A stretch of 64,000 nt of DNA from Streptomyces monashensis (GTDB lineage Bacteria > Actinomycetota > Actinomycetes > Streptomycetales > Streptomycetaceae): positions 186,001 to 250,000 of the forward strand of contig NZ_MLYO01000018.1 of NCBI RefSeq assembly GCF_001866665.1. Reading direction: 5' to 3'. Below are positions 8,348 through 16,847 of the stretch, piece by piece; positions within the stretch are counted from its first letter, which is position 1; each line of letters opens with the position of its first letter. Under the pieces are notes generated by a model, which worked only from the letters and a program-made list of their open reading frames with translations, was not told the origin of the DNA and ran no database searches. Position numbers and translations under genes: made by a program.

Positions 8348-9631
8348 CTAGCCCTCCAGCAGCCGCTGCCCCACGTACTCGCCCCGCGCCGCACCGCCCG
8401 GCACCGCGAACAGCCCGCTCGCCTCGTGCCGGATGAACTGCGACAGCGCGTCGCCCCGGTCGAGCTTGCGCTGCACCGGGACGAAGCCGCGCAGCGGGTC
8501 CGCCTGCCAGCACACGAAGAGAAGACCGGCGTCGGGCGTACCGTCCGCGTCGAAGCCGTCGTGGTACGAGAACGGGCGCCGCAGCAGGGCCGCGCCGCCG
8601 TTCCTGTCGGGCCGGGTGATCCGGGCGTGCGCGTTGAGCGGGACGACGTAATTGCCCTGGGAGTCGGTCTTCTCCAGATCCATCGGGGTCGTCTCGTCGC
8701 CCCCGGACAGCGCCGCCCCGTTGGCCTTGCGTCGCCCGATGACCTGTTCCTGGGCGGCCACCGACAGCTTCTCCCAGTCGTCCAGGAGCATCCGGATACG
8801 GCGTACGACGGCGTACGAGCCGTTCGCCATCCAGGCGGGCTCGCCCGAGGCGGGCACGAAGATCCGCCGGTCGAAGTCGGAGTCGGCCGGCTTCGGGTTG
8901 CGGGTGCCGTCGAGCTGGCCCATGAGGTTACGGGCCGTCATGGGGTGCGCGGTGGCGCCCGGGCTGCGGTTGAACCCGTTCATCTGCCAGCGCAGCCGGG
9001 CCGCTCCGCCCGCGTCCTTCTGGATCGCGCGCAGGGCGTGGAAGGCGACCAGAGCGTCGTTCGCGCCGATCTGCACCCACAGGTCGCCGTCACTGCGCGC
9101 CTTGTCCAGGTGGTCGGAGGAGAAGTCCGGCAGCGGGTCCAGCGCGCCCGGCCGCTGCGCGTCCAGGCCGGTCTTCCCGAAGAAGCCGTGCCCGAAGCCG
9201 AAGGTGATCGTCAGCGAGGAGGGGCCGGCGTCGCGGGCCACGTCGGTGTCGTCGTGCGGCGCGGCCTCGCCCGCCATCAGCCGTTCGGCCGTCGCCGACC
9301 AGCGGCGCAGCAGGGCCGCCGCCTCCTTGCGGCCCGCGCCCGCCGCCAGGTCGAAGGCGGCGAGATGGCCGCGCGCCTGGAGGCCCTCGGTGATGCCGGG
9401 CTGATGTTTCCCGTGAAACATCGCCCGGTCGGACCCCACCGAGGTGAGCGGGGTGGCCGAGGCGGGTGCGGTGGCGTAGCCCACGGCCCCGCCGGCCGTG
9501 CCGAGCACGAGCCCGGTGGCGCCGGCGGTGCCGAGCAGCGCGCGCCGGGAGACACCGTGGCCGCGTGCGGACTCGGAGGACTGCGACACCTCGGCGGAGG
9601 TGCGGACCTGCGGGACGGACTGGTCGGTCAT
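8348..9631 (-). CDS. dtpA: Tat-exported dye-decolourising peroxidase DtpA
   Basis: This 427-residue heme peroxidase of the DyP family (EfeB/DtpA class) is exported folded by the Tat system. The twin-arginine signal is VSRRALLGTAG at about residues 28-38, followed by a hydrophobic stretch. The distal catalytic motif is MGQLDGTRNP (GxxDG with the catalytic Asp and the following Arg). In Streptomyces lividans DtpA works with the copper chaperones ECuC and Sco and the copper oxidase GlxA in extracellular glycan deposition (established knowledge). The same gene neighbours are present here, which supports the name. It starts 8 bases after copCD, so the two are co-transcribed. A parS-like site lies inside the gene. 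Confidence 0.92.
   Translation of the reverse strand: MTDQSVPQVRTSAEVSQSSESARGHGVSRRALLGTAGATGLVLGTAGGAVGYATAPASATPLTSVGSDRAMFHGKHQPGITEGLQARGHLAAFDLAAGAGRKEAAALLRRWSATAERLMAGEAAPHDDTDVARDAGPSSLTITFGFGHGFFGKTGLDAQRPGALDPLPDFSSDHLDKARSDGDLWVQIGANDALVAFHALRAIQKDAGGAARLRWQMNGFNRSPGATAHPMTARNLMGQLDGTRNPKPADSDFDRRIFVPASGEPAWMANGSYAVVRRIRMLLDDWEKLSVAAQEQVIGRRKANGAALSGGDETTPMDLEKTDSQGNYVVPLNAHARITRPDRNGGAALLRRPFSYHDGFDADGTPDAGLLFVCWQADPLRGFVPVQRKLDRGDALSQFIRHEASGLFAVPGGAARGEYVGQRLLEG
9405..9420. promoter_or_regulatory. parS-like ParB binding site inside dtpA
   Basis: TGTTTCCCGTGAAACA matches the bacterial parS consensus TGTTTCACGTGAAACA at 15 of 16 positions. Streptomyces carries many parS sites around oriC, several inside genes and several with one mismatch (established knowledge). 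The position in a region that also has a DnaA-box cluster supports a real site. It overlaps codons for the MFHGKH segment of DtpA. Confidence 0.65.
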
Positions 9632-9639
9632 GGTGTGGT

Positions 9640-11637
9640 TCAGCCGATCTGCGCGTTCTTGGAGACGGTCACCTGGTCGATGTCGGAGGTCCGCACGGTG
9701 ACGGCGACCTTCCAGTCGCCGGCCATGGGGATCTGTACCCCGCTCGCCGACCAGTGGCCGGTGGTGACGTGCTCGGGGGTTACGGGGAGGGGGCCGATCT
9801 TCTTCGCCTCAAGGGTGAATTCGACCTTCACCTCAGGGATGTCGAAGGGTTTGCCGCTGGCGTTCTGGACGTACAGATGCATCTCGTTCGCGCCCACGCC
9901 CGCGGGGTCGAGGTCGATGCTGACAACGCCCTTGCCGTTGGTGCCGCCGGTGTCGAAGGGCATGTCCAGGGTCAGCGCGCCGTTCGTGGGCGCGGTGGCG
10001 GCACCGGCCGAGGAGGAGGTGGCGGCCTTGGCCTCCAGTTCGGTGCGGCCGGGCTCGGTCTGGGTCAGCCAGGTGGTCACGGCGAGCAGTACGACCGCGA
10101 CGCCCGCCTCGGCGAGCACCGAGCGGCGCAGGCCGAAGCGGTGGGCGTCGCCGTCGCGCAGCCGCTTCTGCCGGGCAGCGGCCATGGCGGCCCGCTGCCG
10201 GGCGAGTTGCTCGGCCCGTTGCGGGTTGCCGCTGGTCCGGCCCTTGCCGGTGCCCTTGCCGGCGCTGTTGTCGGCGCTCTTGTCGGCGGACTGCTTGGCC
10301 GCGCCGGTCGTCACCCGCTCCTTTTCGGCCTCCGTCGCCTTCTCCGCCTCCCGGGCGGACGCCTCCTCCGCCTCGGCCTCCGCGCCGGTGACGCCGGTGA
10401 GCCGCCGGGTCCAGCGCCGTGACACCGATGCGATGGCGACCATCACGGCCACCAGACCGATCTTGACCAGCAGCAGCTGGCCGTACCGCGTGTCGGTGAA
10501 GGCCGACCAGGAGCCGAGCTGGCGCCAGGACTGGTAGGTGCCGGTGGCGACGAGCGTGACGACGGAGCAGAAGGCGAGCCGGGAGAAGCGGTGGACGGCG
10601 GCGGCCTCGACCGGTGTCTCGGCGGGCGCCCGGTACAGGGCGACCAGCAGCGCGGTGAGCCCGCCCAGCCAGGCGGCGGCGGCGAGCAGATGGAGGACGT
10701 CGACGGGCATGGCGATGCCCGGCTGGAGCCCGACCGAGGCGTGCTCGGCCATGGCCCAGCTGGTGGCGAGCCCGGCCGCGACGACCACTCCGCCGATCGC
10801 CAGCCCGAAGGTCAGGTCGCGCTTCTCCTGGCCCTCTTCCCGCTTGGTGTAGGCGCCGAAGAGGACGGCGATGAAGAGCGCGGCGGCGGCGAGCAGCAAC
10901 AGCCGCGAGACCAGGGCGGCGCCGGTCTTCGTCTGGAGCACCGGCCCGAGCAGCCCGAGGTCGAAGACGTCGCCGAACTTCCCGCTGGTGGTGTACGCGC
11001 CGCGCAGGAGCAGCAGCCACAGGGTGGCCGCGGTGAGCGTGAGCCAGCCGCCGACGACCAGGCGCTGCACGGGCCGTACGCCCGCGCCGCGCTGCCAGCA
11101 GGCGAGCACGAAGGCGGCGCCGCCGGCGAGCACGATGAAGCCGGCGTACGACGCGTACCGCCCGATCGCGTAGAGCGCGCCCACGGTGCCGCCGCCCGCG
11201 GTCGGTCCGGTGCCGCTGACGACCGTCGGCGAGGGCGCCCCGATGGAGAAGGTGTAGGCGCCGGAGACGGGGTGGCTGTCGGCCGAGACGATCTGGTAGG
11301 TGACCGTGTAGGTGCCCTTGCCCAGCCCGCTCCTGAGCTTGATGCCGTACGTCGTCCCGCTCAGGTTGGCGGGCTTGCCGGTCTGCACCGGCCTGCCGCG
11401 CGGGTCGAGGACGCGCAGGGAGTCGTCGTTCGTCGCCACCTTCTCGGAGAAGGTGAGCGCCACCTGGCCGGGCGCCTGCTTGACCACCACCCCCTGGGCC
11501 GGGTCGCTGCCGGTCAGCGCGGCGTGCGCGGAGGCCGGGGCGGCGCCCGCGAGCAGCACGCCGGCGACGGCGAACAGCAGCAGCACCAGGCTGCGCAGGG
11601 CGCCGTTCCTCCCCTTGGGGGTGATGGTCCGCGTCAA
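9640..11637 (-). CDS. CopC-CopD fusion copper-handling membrane protein
   Basis: This 665-residue protein combines three parts. After a signal peptide ending AAPASA, the mature N-terminus is HAALTGSDPAQG, a CopC copper-binding beta-barrel whose first His is a copper ligand (about residues 38-135). A CopD-type membrane domain follows with eight or so segments from about residue 150 to 420. Then come a long charged cytoplasmic stretch rich in Glu, Lys and Ala (about 420-510), one more membrane segment (AGVAVVLLAVTTWL) and a C-terminal exported domain like YtkA/FixH (TNGKGVVSIDLDP to the end). It probably moves copper across the membrane. It lies between ecuC (13 bases upstream) and dtpA (8 bases downstream). 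Confidence 0.85.
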   Translation of the reverse strand: MTRTITPKGRNGALRSLVLLLFAVAGVLLAGAAPASAHAALTGSDPAQGVVVKQAPGQVALTFSEKVATNDDSLRVLDPRGRPVQTGKPANLSGTTYGIKLRSGLGKGTYTVTYQIVSADSHPVSGAYTFSIGAPSPTVVSGTGPTAGGGTVGALYAIGRYASYAGFIVLAGGAAFVLACWQRGAGVRPVQRLVVGGWLTLTAATLWLLLLRGAYTTSGKFGDVFDLGLLGPVLQTKTGAALVSRLLLLAAAALFIAVLFGAYTKREEGQEKRDLTFGLAIGGVVVAAGLATSWAMAEHASVGLQPGIAMPVDVLHLLAAAAWLGGLTALLVALYRAPAETPVEAAAVHRFSRLAFCSVVTLVATGTYQSWRQLGSWSAFTDTRYGQLLLVKIGLVAVMVAIASVSRRWTRRLTGVTGAEAEAEEASAREAEKATEAEKERVTTGAAKQSADKSADNSAGKGTGKGRTSGNPQRAEQLARQRAAMAAARQKRLRDGDAHRFGLRRSVLAEAGVAVVLLAVTTWLTQTEPGRTELEAKAATSSSAGAATAPTNGALTLDMPFDTGGTNGKGVVSIDLDPAGVGANEMHLYVQNASGKPFDIPEVKVEFTLEAKKIGPLPVTPEHVTTGHWSASGVQIPMAGDWKVAVTVRTSDIDQVTVSKNAQIG

Positions 11638-11650
11638 GGTGGTCCCTCCC

Positions 11651-12142
11651 TCAGTGGCCGGTCGACGGGTTGTACGTCGCGGACTTCACCGGCATCTCGA
11701 CGGTGAGGGGCCCGGACGTGGCGAACGTGAGTTTCACGGTGACCGTCTGGCCCTGCTTCGGCTGTCGCTTCAGCCTCTCGAACATCAGATGGTTGCCACC
11801 GCTTTTGAACACGAGTTGACCGTGGGCGGGTATGGCGAAGGAGGTCTGCTCCCGCATGGTGCCGCCCGTGGTGCTGTGCATGGTGACCTGGCCGGCCGCC
11901 TCGCTCGTCACCGAGGTCAGCTCCTCCTTGGCGCCTCCCTTGTTGGTGATCGTCAGGAAGCCGGCCGCCATGTCGGCGGAGACGGGCTGCGGCATGTACG
12001 ACCCGCTCACCGACAGCTCGGGCTTCGAAGAACCGGAGCCGGACCCGGAACCGGAGTCCGAGCAGCCGGCGAGGGCCAGCACGCCGGCGAGCGCGGCGGC
12101 CGTGCTCACCAGGGCGGAGCGGCGCGTCACGGGACGGTTCAC
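11651..12142 (-). CDS. ecuC: Extracellular Cu(I) chaperone ECuC (PCuAC family lipoprotein)
   Basis: This 163-residue lipoprotein has a lipobox LALAGC with the modified Cys at residue 27. The PCuAC copper site is complete: His89 after Met88, Met96, then His118 and Met120 in GGNHLMF. It is predicted to take Cu(I) outside the membrane and pass it to Sco, as shown for the S. lividans homologue. The GTG at 12142 overlaps the sco stop codon by 4 bases, fixing the start and indicating coupled translation. A Ser/Gly linker separates the lipid anchor from the domain. Confidence 0.92.
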   Translation of the reverse strand: MNRPVTRRSALVSTAAALAGVLALAGCSDSGSGSGSGSSKPELSVSGSYMPQPVSADMAAGFLTITNKGGAKEELTSVTSEAAGQVTMHSTTGGTMREQTSFAIPAHGQLVFKSGGNHLMFERLKRQPKQGQTVTVKLTFATSGPLTVEMPVKSATYNPSTGH

Positions 12143-12795
12143 GGGTTGGCTCCCTTGACGAGCTTGGGCAGGTCCTTGGTGTAGTCGTCGACGGTGGCGT
12201 TCTCGCCGTAGAGGACGTAACCGCCGTTGGTCTTCGGCGAGAACGCCATGACCTGGGTGCCGTGGACCGAGACGAGCTTGCCGTTCTTGTCCTTCGTCGT
12301 CGGCTCCACGGAGATGCCGACGGAGCGGGCACCGGCCTGGATGGTGGCGAAGTCACCGGTCAGGCCGATGAACTGGGGGTCGATGCCCTTGAGCCACTTG
12401 CCCAGCTCGGTGGAGGTGTCGCGGCCGGGGTCGGTGGTGACGAACACGACCCGGAGGTCGTCCTGCTCGGCCTTGGGCAGCGCCTTCTTGGCGACGGCGA
12501 TGTTGCTCATCGTCGTCGGGCAGATGTCGGGGCAGTGGGTGTAGCCGAAGTAGAGCAGGGTCGGGTGGCCCTGGGTCTCCTTGCGGAGGTCGTACTTCTT
12601 GCCGTGCGTGTCCGTGAGGACCAGGTCCGGCTTGGCGAAGGGCTGGTCGAGCACGGTGGCGGCCTTGCCGGAGTCGGACTCCTGCGAGACCGCGGTGACC
12701 GGTGCGGTGCTGTCGGAGCCGCTGCCGCAGGCGGAGAGGGCGAGACCGGCGGTGGCGGCGAGCAGTACGGCCGCTGCGAACGTCTTCTTGCGCAT
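12139..12795 (-). CDS. sco: Sco copper-transfer lipoprotein (thioredoxin fold)
   Basis: This is a 218-residue Sco/SenC protein. The lipobox is ALSAC with Cys23. The copper site is CPDIC (Cys88 and Cys92) with the distant His178 in SVHGTQ, so all three ligands are present. It delivers copper to the Cu-A site of cytochrome c oxidase and, in Streptomyces, lies on the path that feeds GlxA and morphological development (established knowledge). It is the first gene of the tight block sco-ecuC-copCD-dtpA. A long inverted repeat at 12827-12895 lies just upstream and may separate it from ycnI. Confidence 0.95.
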   Translation of the reverse strand: MRKKTFAAAVLLAATAGLALSACGSGSDSTAPVTAVSQESDSGKAATVLDQPFAKPDLVLTDTHGKKYDLRKETQGHPTLLYFGYTHCPDICPTTMSNIAVAKKALPKAEQDDLRVVFVTTDPGRDTSTELGKWLKGIDPQFIGLTGDFATIQAGARSVGISVEPTTKDKNGKLVSVHGTQVMAFSPKTNGGYVLYGENATVDDYTKDLPKLVKGANP

Positions 12796-12826
12796 AGAGA
12801 AATGTCCCAGATGTAAGAACTCCGGT

Positions 12827-12895
12827 GCGCACCGGGGCCGGACGGGCGGGTCCCGCGGGCGGGCCGTTCGAACCTGTCGTACGACCCCGGTGCGC
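12827..12895 (-). repeat. Long inverted repeat between ycnI and sco
   Basis: Perfect 11-bp arms GCGCACCGGGG (12827-12837) and CCCCGGTGCGC (12885-12895) enclose 47 bases that are themselves G+C-rich and self-complementary (GGTCCCGC, GCGGGCGGG). It sits 18 bases past the ycnI stop codon and 32 bases before the sco start. It may be a terminator or attenuator lowering read-through from ycnI into sco. Confidence 0.5.
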
Positions 12896-12913
12896 GCTTC
12901 GGAAGGAAGGGGG

Positions 12914-13651
12914 CTAGGCGGTCCGGCGGCGGCCCGCGAAGACGCCGTAGGCCACGCCCGCGGCGCCGACGACGATGCCGATGGTGCCGAGCACGCGCGC
13001 GGTGGTGTCGGTGTCGTGCGCGCCGGAGTCCGTGGCGGAGGCCGCGGTCTCGGTCTTGTCGGAGGTGTCCTTGGCGTCCGCCGAGCCGCCGTGGCCGTCG
13101 GTCGCGGCGGACAGCTGGAGGACGGGGGCCGGGTTCTCCGGCTCGTCCTGGCCCGCCTGCGGTACCTCGATCCAGCGCACCACTTCGTTGTCGGAGTAGG
13201 TCTGGAGCGCCTTGAACACGAGCTGGTCGGTGTTGTCCGGCAGGGCGCCGATGGAGAGCGGGAACTTCTGGAAGTAGCCGGGCTGGACGCCCTTGCCGTC
13301 GGCGGCGGTCCAGGTGACCTGGGAGACGGCCTCGTCGATCTTCTCGCCGTGCACGGTCAGCGGCTTGTCCAGCTTGGACTTGGTGACCTTCACGTTCCAT
13401 CCGGCGATCGGCTCGGGCATGACCGAGGCGAGCGGGTGGTCTGTGGGGAAGGTGACCTCGACCTTGGTGGTCGAGGCGTTGTCGCGTTCGTTGGGGACCT
13501 TGAAGTCGACGACCGCGTAGCCGCCCTTGGCCGCGGCCCCCTCCGGCTGCACGGAGACGTGCGCGAAGGCGGGGGCGGACAGGGCGAGGACGGCCGTGCC
13601 CGCGACGGCGGTGGCGGCGGTGACCCGAGAGGCGATACGGGAAGCCTGCAT
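12914..13651 (-). CDS. ycnI: YcnI-family (DUF1775) copper-binding protein
   Basis: This 245-residue exported protein has a signal peptide (ATAVAGTAVLALSAPAFA) that leaves a mature N-terminus HVSVQPEGA, so the first His is free to bind copper as in YcnI/DUF1775. A conserved Trp lies in GWNVKVTK. The C-terminus has a single membrane anchor (LGTIGIVVGAAGVAYGVF) followed by GRRRTA. The domain occupies about residues 29-170 and a Thr/Ala-rich linker follows. The ATG at 13651 was chosen because the signal peptide begins there. It lies immediately upstream of sco and belongs to the copper locus. Confidence 0.9.
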   Translation of the reverse strand: MQASRIASRVTAATAVAGTAVLALSAPAFAHVSVQPEGAAAKGGYAVVDFKVPNERDNASTTKVEVTFPTDHPLASVMPEPIAGWNVKVTKSKLDKPLTVHGEKIDEAVSQVTWTAADGKGVQPGYFQKFPLSIGALPDNTDQLVFKALQTYSDNEVVRWIEVPQAGQDEPENPAPVLQLSAATDGHGGSADAKDTSDKTETAASATDSGAHDTDTTARVLGTIGIVVGAAGVAYGVFAGRRRTA

Positions 13652-13790
13652 GGCAGGAGCACTCCACTGGTGAGAGTTCCGGTGATGAAGTGAGGTACGC
13701 GTGCGCACACGCGCGTGCCGCGCGACGGCGGCCTCTTCACGGTCGGAACCGGGTGCCCGGTCGGAACCGGGGCGGAGTGCGCGCGTCGCG

Positions 13791-14654
13791 TCAGGCGGCG
13801 AGGTGGAAGTCGGCGGCGGGCGGGCCGCGCCGGATCACCGCGTGCCGGAGCGCGGTGGTGTGCGGGGCGGGCGCCTCGTCCCGGGCGGTACGACGGCCGC
13901 GCGGGAAGGGGCCGGCGGCGGGCAGCAGCCCGGCGCACAGGGCGCACGCCAGCGCGAGCGCCGCGCGCAGGGACCGTACGAGCGCCCCTTCGGCGACTCC
14001 GTGCGCCGACAGCTCGATCAGCCGCAGCAGCGCCAGATCGCCGCGGCGCAGCAGCCAGCCGGCGGCGACGGCCGCGAGGACGTGGCCGAGCAGCATCGGC
14101 AGCGAGGGCAGCAGCCCCGCGGCGGAGCCGGTGGCCCCGCGCGCGCCGGACAGGGTGCCCAGGGTGGCGACGGGCCGGCCGGCGCGGTCGATGAGGCGCG
14201 CGTCGAGCAACAGGTGGAAGGCGTGTCCGGGGGTGAGCGCGGCGGCGTTCGAGCCGCACAGCAGTCGGGCGGCGTTCTCCACGAGCGCGGCGTCGCTGAG
14301 CGACGAACCCGTGGTGCCCGGCGCGCCGGCCGCCCCCGGGGTGGCCATCACCATGCCGCCGGAGGCCATCGCGGCCCCGTGCTGGCCCAGCCCGAACAGC
14401 GCGTGCAGCGCGGTCTGGCCGAGCGCGAGCAGCGCGGCGATGCCGGGCAGCGAGCGGGCCCGCCCGGCGAGCGGCACGACGACCAGCAGACAGCCCAGGA
14501 ACCCGGCGCCGAGCGTCCACAGCGGCACGCCCGCGCAGGAGGCCAGGGTGTGTCCGCACGCGGCCAGCACGACGCAGACCGCGGCGAACACCGCGGCCCG
14601 CAGGATCCGGAGCCCGGCTCCGGGGTGCGCCGTGCGCGCGTGGGGGGCAGTCAT
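13791..14654 (-). CDS. Polytopic membrane protein beside the copper locus
   Basis: This 287-residue protein has about six hydrophobic segments (for example LRAAVFAAVCVVLAACG, LGAGFLGCLLVVVPLAG, LLPSLPMLLGHVLAAVAAGWLL and AALALACALCAGLLPAAG). It has an extracytoplasmic or loop region rich in Met, His and Gly (GLGQHGAAMASGGMVMATPG) and His near the termini. I recognise no named family. The Met/His-rich loop and its place upstream of ycnI in the same direction suggest a role in metal handling, but that is inference. The gap to ycnI is 139 bases. Confidence 0.7.
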   Translation of the reverse strand: MTAPHARTAHPGAGLRILRAAVFAAVCVVLAACGHTLASCAGVPLWTLGAGFLGCLLVVVPLAGRARSLPGIAALLALGQTALHALFGLGQHGAAMASGGMVMATPGAAGAPGTTGSSLSDAALVENAARLLCGSNAAALTPGHAFHLLLDARLIDRAGRPVATLGTLSGARGATGSAAGLLPSLPMLLGHVLAAVAAGWLLRRGDLALLRLIELSAHGVAEGALVRSLRAALALACALCAGLLPAAGPFPRGRRTARDEAPAPHTTALRHAVIRRGPPAADFHLAA

Positions 14655-14889
14655 GGCGGCCTCATCATCGCACTGCCCTTATCGGCTTCCTACGGCAGGG
14701 CGTGGGAGCCGGCCAGGGGCAGGACGCGGGAGCCGGCCCGCCGGCAGCGCGCTCGGGCCGTCCCTCATACACCGATTCCTCCCGCCGCGCATCGGCTGTA
14801 TGGGCGGTGTCACGTCAACGGTGTGCTTACGGCCCCCTATGGACGGCAATAGGTATCGGTATGTCGAGCCGCGGCCAGGAGGCTGGAGC

Positions 14890-15348
14890 ATGAGCATCTG
14901 GTGGTCACTCCATCTGCGTCGCGAAGCTGCGAGCGTGCCGCTCGCCCGGCGGTTGCTGATCGGCACCATGGAGACGGCGGGCGTCGACCCCGAGATCTCC
15001 TACGACCTGTCCGTCGCCCTGAGCGAGGCCTGCGCGAACGCGGTCGAGCACGGCGGGGACGGATCCCGGGACGGCTCGGTGGAGGCGTACCGGGTGACGG
15101 CGTACCTCGACGGCGAGAAGTGCCGTATCGAAGTGGCCGACTCGGGGTCCGGGTTCGGCCCGGGGTTCACCCGCACCCAGGACATCCGTCCCGCCCGCGC
15201 GGACGCCGAGCACGGCCGCGGGCTGTGTCTGATCCGGGAGCTGGCCGATCACGTCCACATCGGCGCCAAGCCGGGCCGCGGCGGGACGGTGGTCAGCTTC
15301 GACAAGATCCTCAAGTGGACGAAGGACCCGTCACTGCTGACGGCGTGA
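14890..15348 (+). CDS. Anti-sigma-factor-like ATP-binding regulator (HATPase_c_2)
   Basis: This 152-residue protein has the GHKL ATPase fold of the SpoIIAB/RsbW group. The N box is ALSEACANAVEHG, the G1 box is VADSGSGF, and the G2 region is HGRGLCLIRELAD. In Streptomyces such small kinases are numerous and bind anti-anti-sigma factors or sigma factors. The ATG at 14890 has AGGAGG 8-13 bases upstream and was chosen over an in-frame ATG at 14839 that lacks a ribosome binding site. It stands alone; no sigma factor gene is adjacent. Confidence 0.85.
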   Translation: MSIWWSLHLRREAASVPLARRLLIGTMETAGVDPEISYDLSVALSEACANAVEHGGDGSRDGSVEAYRVTAYLDGEKCRIEVADSGSGFGPGFTRTQDIRPARADAEHGRGLCLIRELADHVHIGAKPGRGGTVVSFDKILKWTKDPSLLTA

Positions 15349-15406
15349 CGGCACGACGGCGGGGGCGCGCCCGCGGCCCGACCGGTGGACGTCCGTCAGC
15401 CGTCCG

Positions 15407-16780
15407 TCAGCCGTCCAGCACCTTCGCCAGCGCCTCCAGCGCGTCCGGATACGCCCGTTCCCGCGGTGTGCCGTAGCCGACGACCAGGCCCTGGGGGCGG
15501 TCGGCAGGGGCGCCGGGGGTGTGCCAGTGGTCGCCCAAGGTGCCGACGGCCAGGCCCTGCTCCTGCGCGCGGGCGAGGGCCTCGGCCTCGTCGGGTACGT
15601 CGATCAGGGCGTGCAGTCCGGCCGCGATCCCGCGCACGCGCCGGCCCGTCCCCAGCCGGTCCAGCAGCTGGTCGCGGCGGCGCCGGTAACGCAGCCGGCA
15701 CGCGCGTACGTGCCGGTCGTAGGCGTGGCTGTCGATCAGTTCGGCGAGTGCGAGCTGGCCGATGGTCTCGGTGTGGTGGTCGCTGTGCAGCTTGGCGTCG
15801 GCGACCGCCTCGACCAGGTGGGCGGGCAGCACCATCCAGCCGAGGCGGAGTGCGGGGCCGAGGGTCTTGGAGGCGGTGCCCAGGTAGACCACCTGGCCCG
15901 GTGCCATGCCCTGGAGCGCGCCGACCGGCTGGCGGTCGTAGCGGAACTCGCCGTCGTAGTCGTCCTCGACGATCAGCCCGCCACGCGCGCGTGCCCAGTC
16001 GCCGAGTGCCCGCCGCCGCTCGGGGTGCAGGGTGACCCCGGTCGGGTACTGGTGCGCCGGGGTGACCACCACGGCGGCCGCCGCGCCCAGTTCCTCGGGG
16101 CGCACTCCGCGCGCGTCGACCGGCACCGGGCGCACGGTCCCGCCGCCTCGCCGCACCACCTCCCGGTGGAACGGCAGGCCGGGGTCCTCCATGGCGACGG
16201 TGGCGCCGTCCAGCACGCGCGTGAGGAGCGCGAGGCCCTGGACGTACCCGGAGGTGATGACGATCCGTTCCGGGGGCGCGACGACGCCGCGGGCCCGGCC
16301 CAGGTAGCCCGACAGGGCCGTGCGCAGTTCGACGCGGCCGCGAGGGTCGCCGTAGTCGTACGCCAGGGACGGTGCCGTCGCGATGGCGCGGCGCAGCGCG
16401 CGCAGCCAGGCCGCGGCCGGGAACGCGCCGACGTCCGGGCTGCCCGGGCGCAGGTCGAAACGCGGCGCACGCGCGTGTGCGGCGGCCTGCGGGCCCGTGG
16501 CGTCCGGGGTGGGCGGCAGCGCGGCGACCCGGGTGCCCGAGCCCTGCCGCGCCGTCAGATAGCCCTCCGCCACCAGCTGGTCGTACGCCGCCTTCGCCGT
16601 GCCCCGGGAGACGCCGAGGTCGGCCGCGAGGCGCCGGGTGGCCGGCAGCCGTGTCCCGGGCGCGAGCCGTCCGTCCCGGATGCCGTCCCTGAGCGCCCGC
16701 TCCAGCCCGATCCGCCGGCCGTCCCCCGTGTCGGTCTCGAGATGCAGGTCCACGCCCGCACCGGACCAGAAGTCGTCCAT
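15407..16780 (-). CDS. MocR/PdxR-type regulator (GntR HTH fused to aminotransferase fold)
   Basis: This 457-residue fusion has an N-terminal GntR winged helix at about residues 20-85 (PATRRLAADLGVSRGTAKAAYDQL and GYLTARQGSGT) and a C-terminal fold-type I aminotransferase domain. The PLP lysine lies in LGTASKTLGPALRLGW, and the YDYGDPRG and EDDYDGEFRYD motifs are present. Such proteins sense pyridoxal phosphate or amino compounds and regulate nearby genes, usually divergent ones. Here both neighbours read in other arrangements and no pdx gene is adjacent, so the target is unknown. The ATG at 16780 begins the MDDFWSG segment. Confidence 0.88.
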   Translation of the reverse strand: MDDFWSGAGVDLHLETDTGDGRRIGLERALRDGIRDGRLAPGTRLPATRRLAADLGVSRGTAKAAYDQLVAEGYLTARQGSGTRVAALPPTPDATGPQAAAHARAPRFDLRPGSPDVGAFPAAAWLRALRRAIATAPSLAYDYGDPRGRVELRTALSGYLGRARGVVAPPERIVITSGYVQGLALLTRVLDGATVAMEDPGLPFHREVVRRGGGTVRPVPVDARGVRPEELGAAAAVVVTPAHQYPTGVTLHPERRRALGDWARARGGLIVEDDYDGEFRYDRQPVGALQGMAPGQVVYLGTASKTLGPALRLGWMVLPAHLVEAVADAKLHSDHHTETIGQLALAELIDSHAYDRHVRACRLRYRRRRDQLLDRLGTGRRVRGIAAGLHALIDVPDEAEALARAQEQGLAVGTLGDHWHTPGAPADRPQGLVVGYGTPRERAYPDALEALAKVLDG

Positions 16781-16803
16781 CAACACCCTCCCCCTAGGCA
16801 TGC

Positions 16804-16838
16804 CAATGGCCGGGCACCTCCCCGGCACCCGGCCATTG
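16804..16838 (-). terminator. Strong terminator hairpin after pepP
   Basis: Perfect 11-bp arms CAATGGCCGGG (16804-16814) and CCCGGCCATTG (16828-16838) with a 13-base loop lie 10 bases beyond the pepP stop codon and 24 bases before the MocR gene. It probably separates the two leftward transcription units. Confidence 0.75.
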
Positions 16839-16847
16839 AAACGCAGA

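Noticed and set aside
7481..10537. A 1018-codon open frame on the plus strand
   Set aside because: It lies antisense to pheA, dtpA and copCD, which have clear families. High G+C DNA leaves such frames open by chance.
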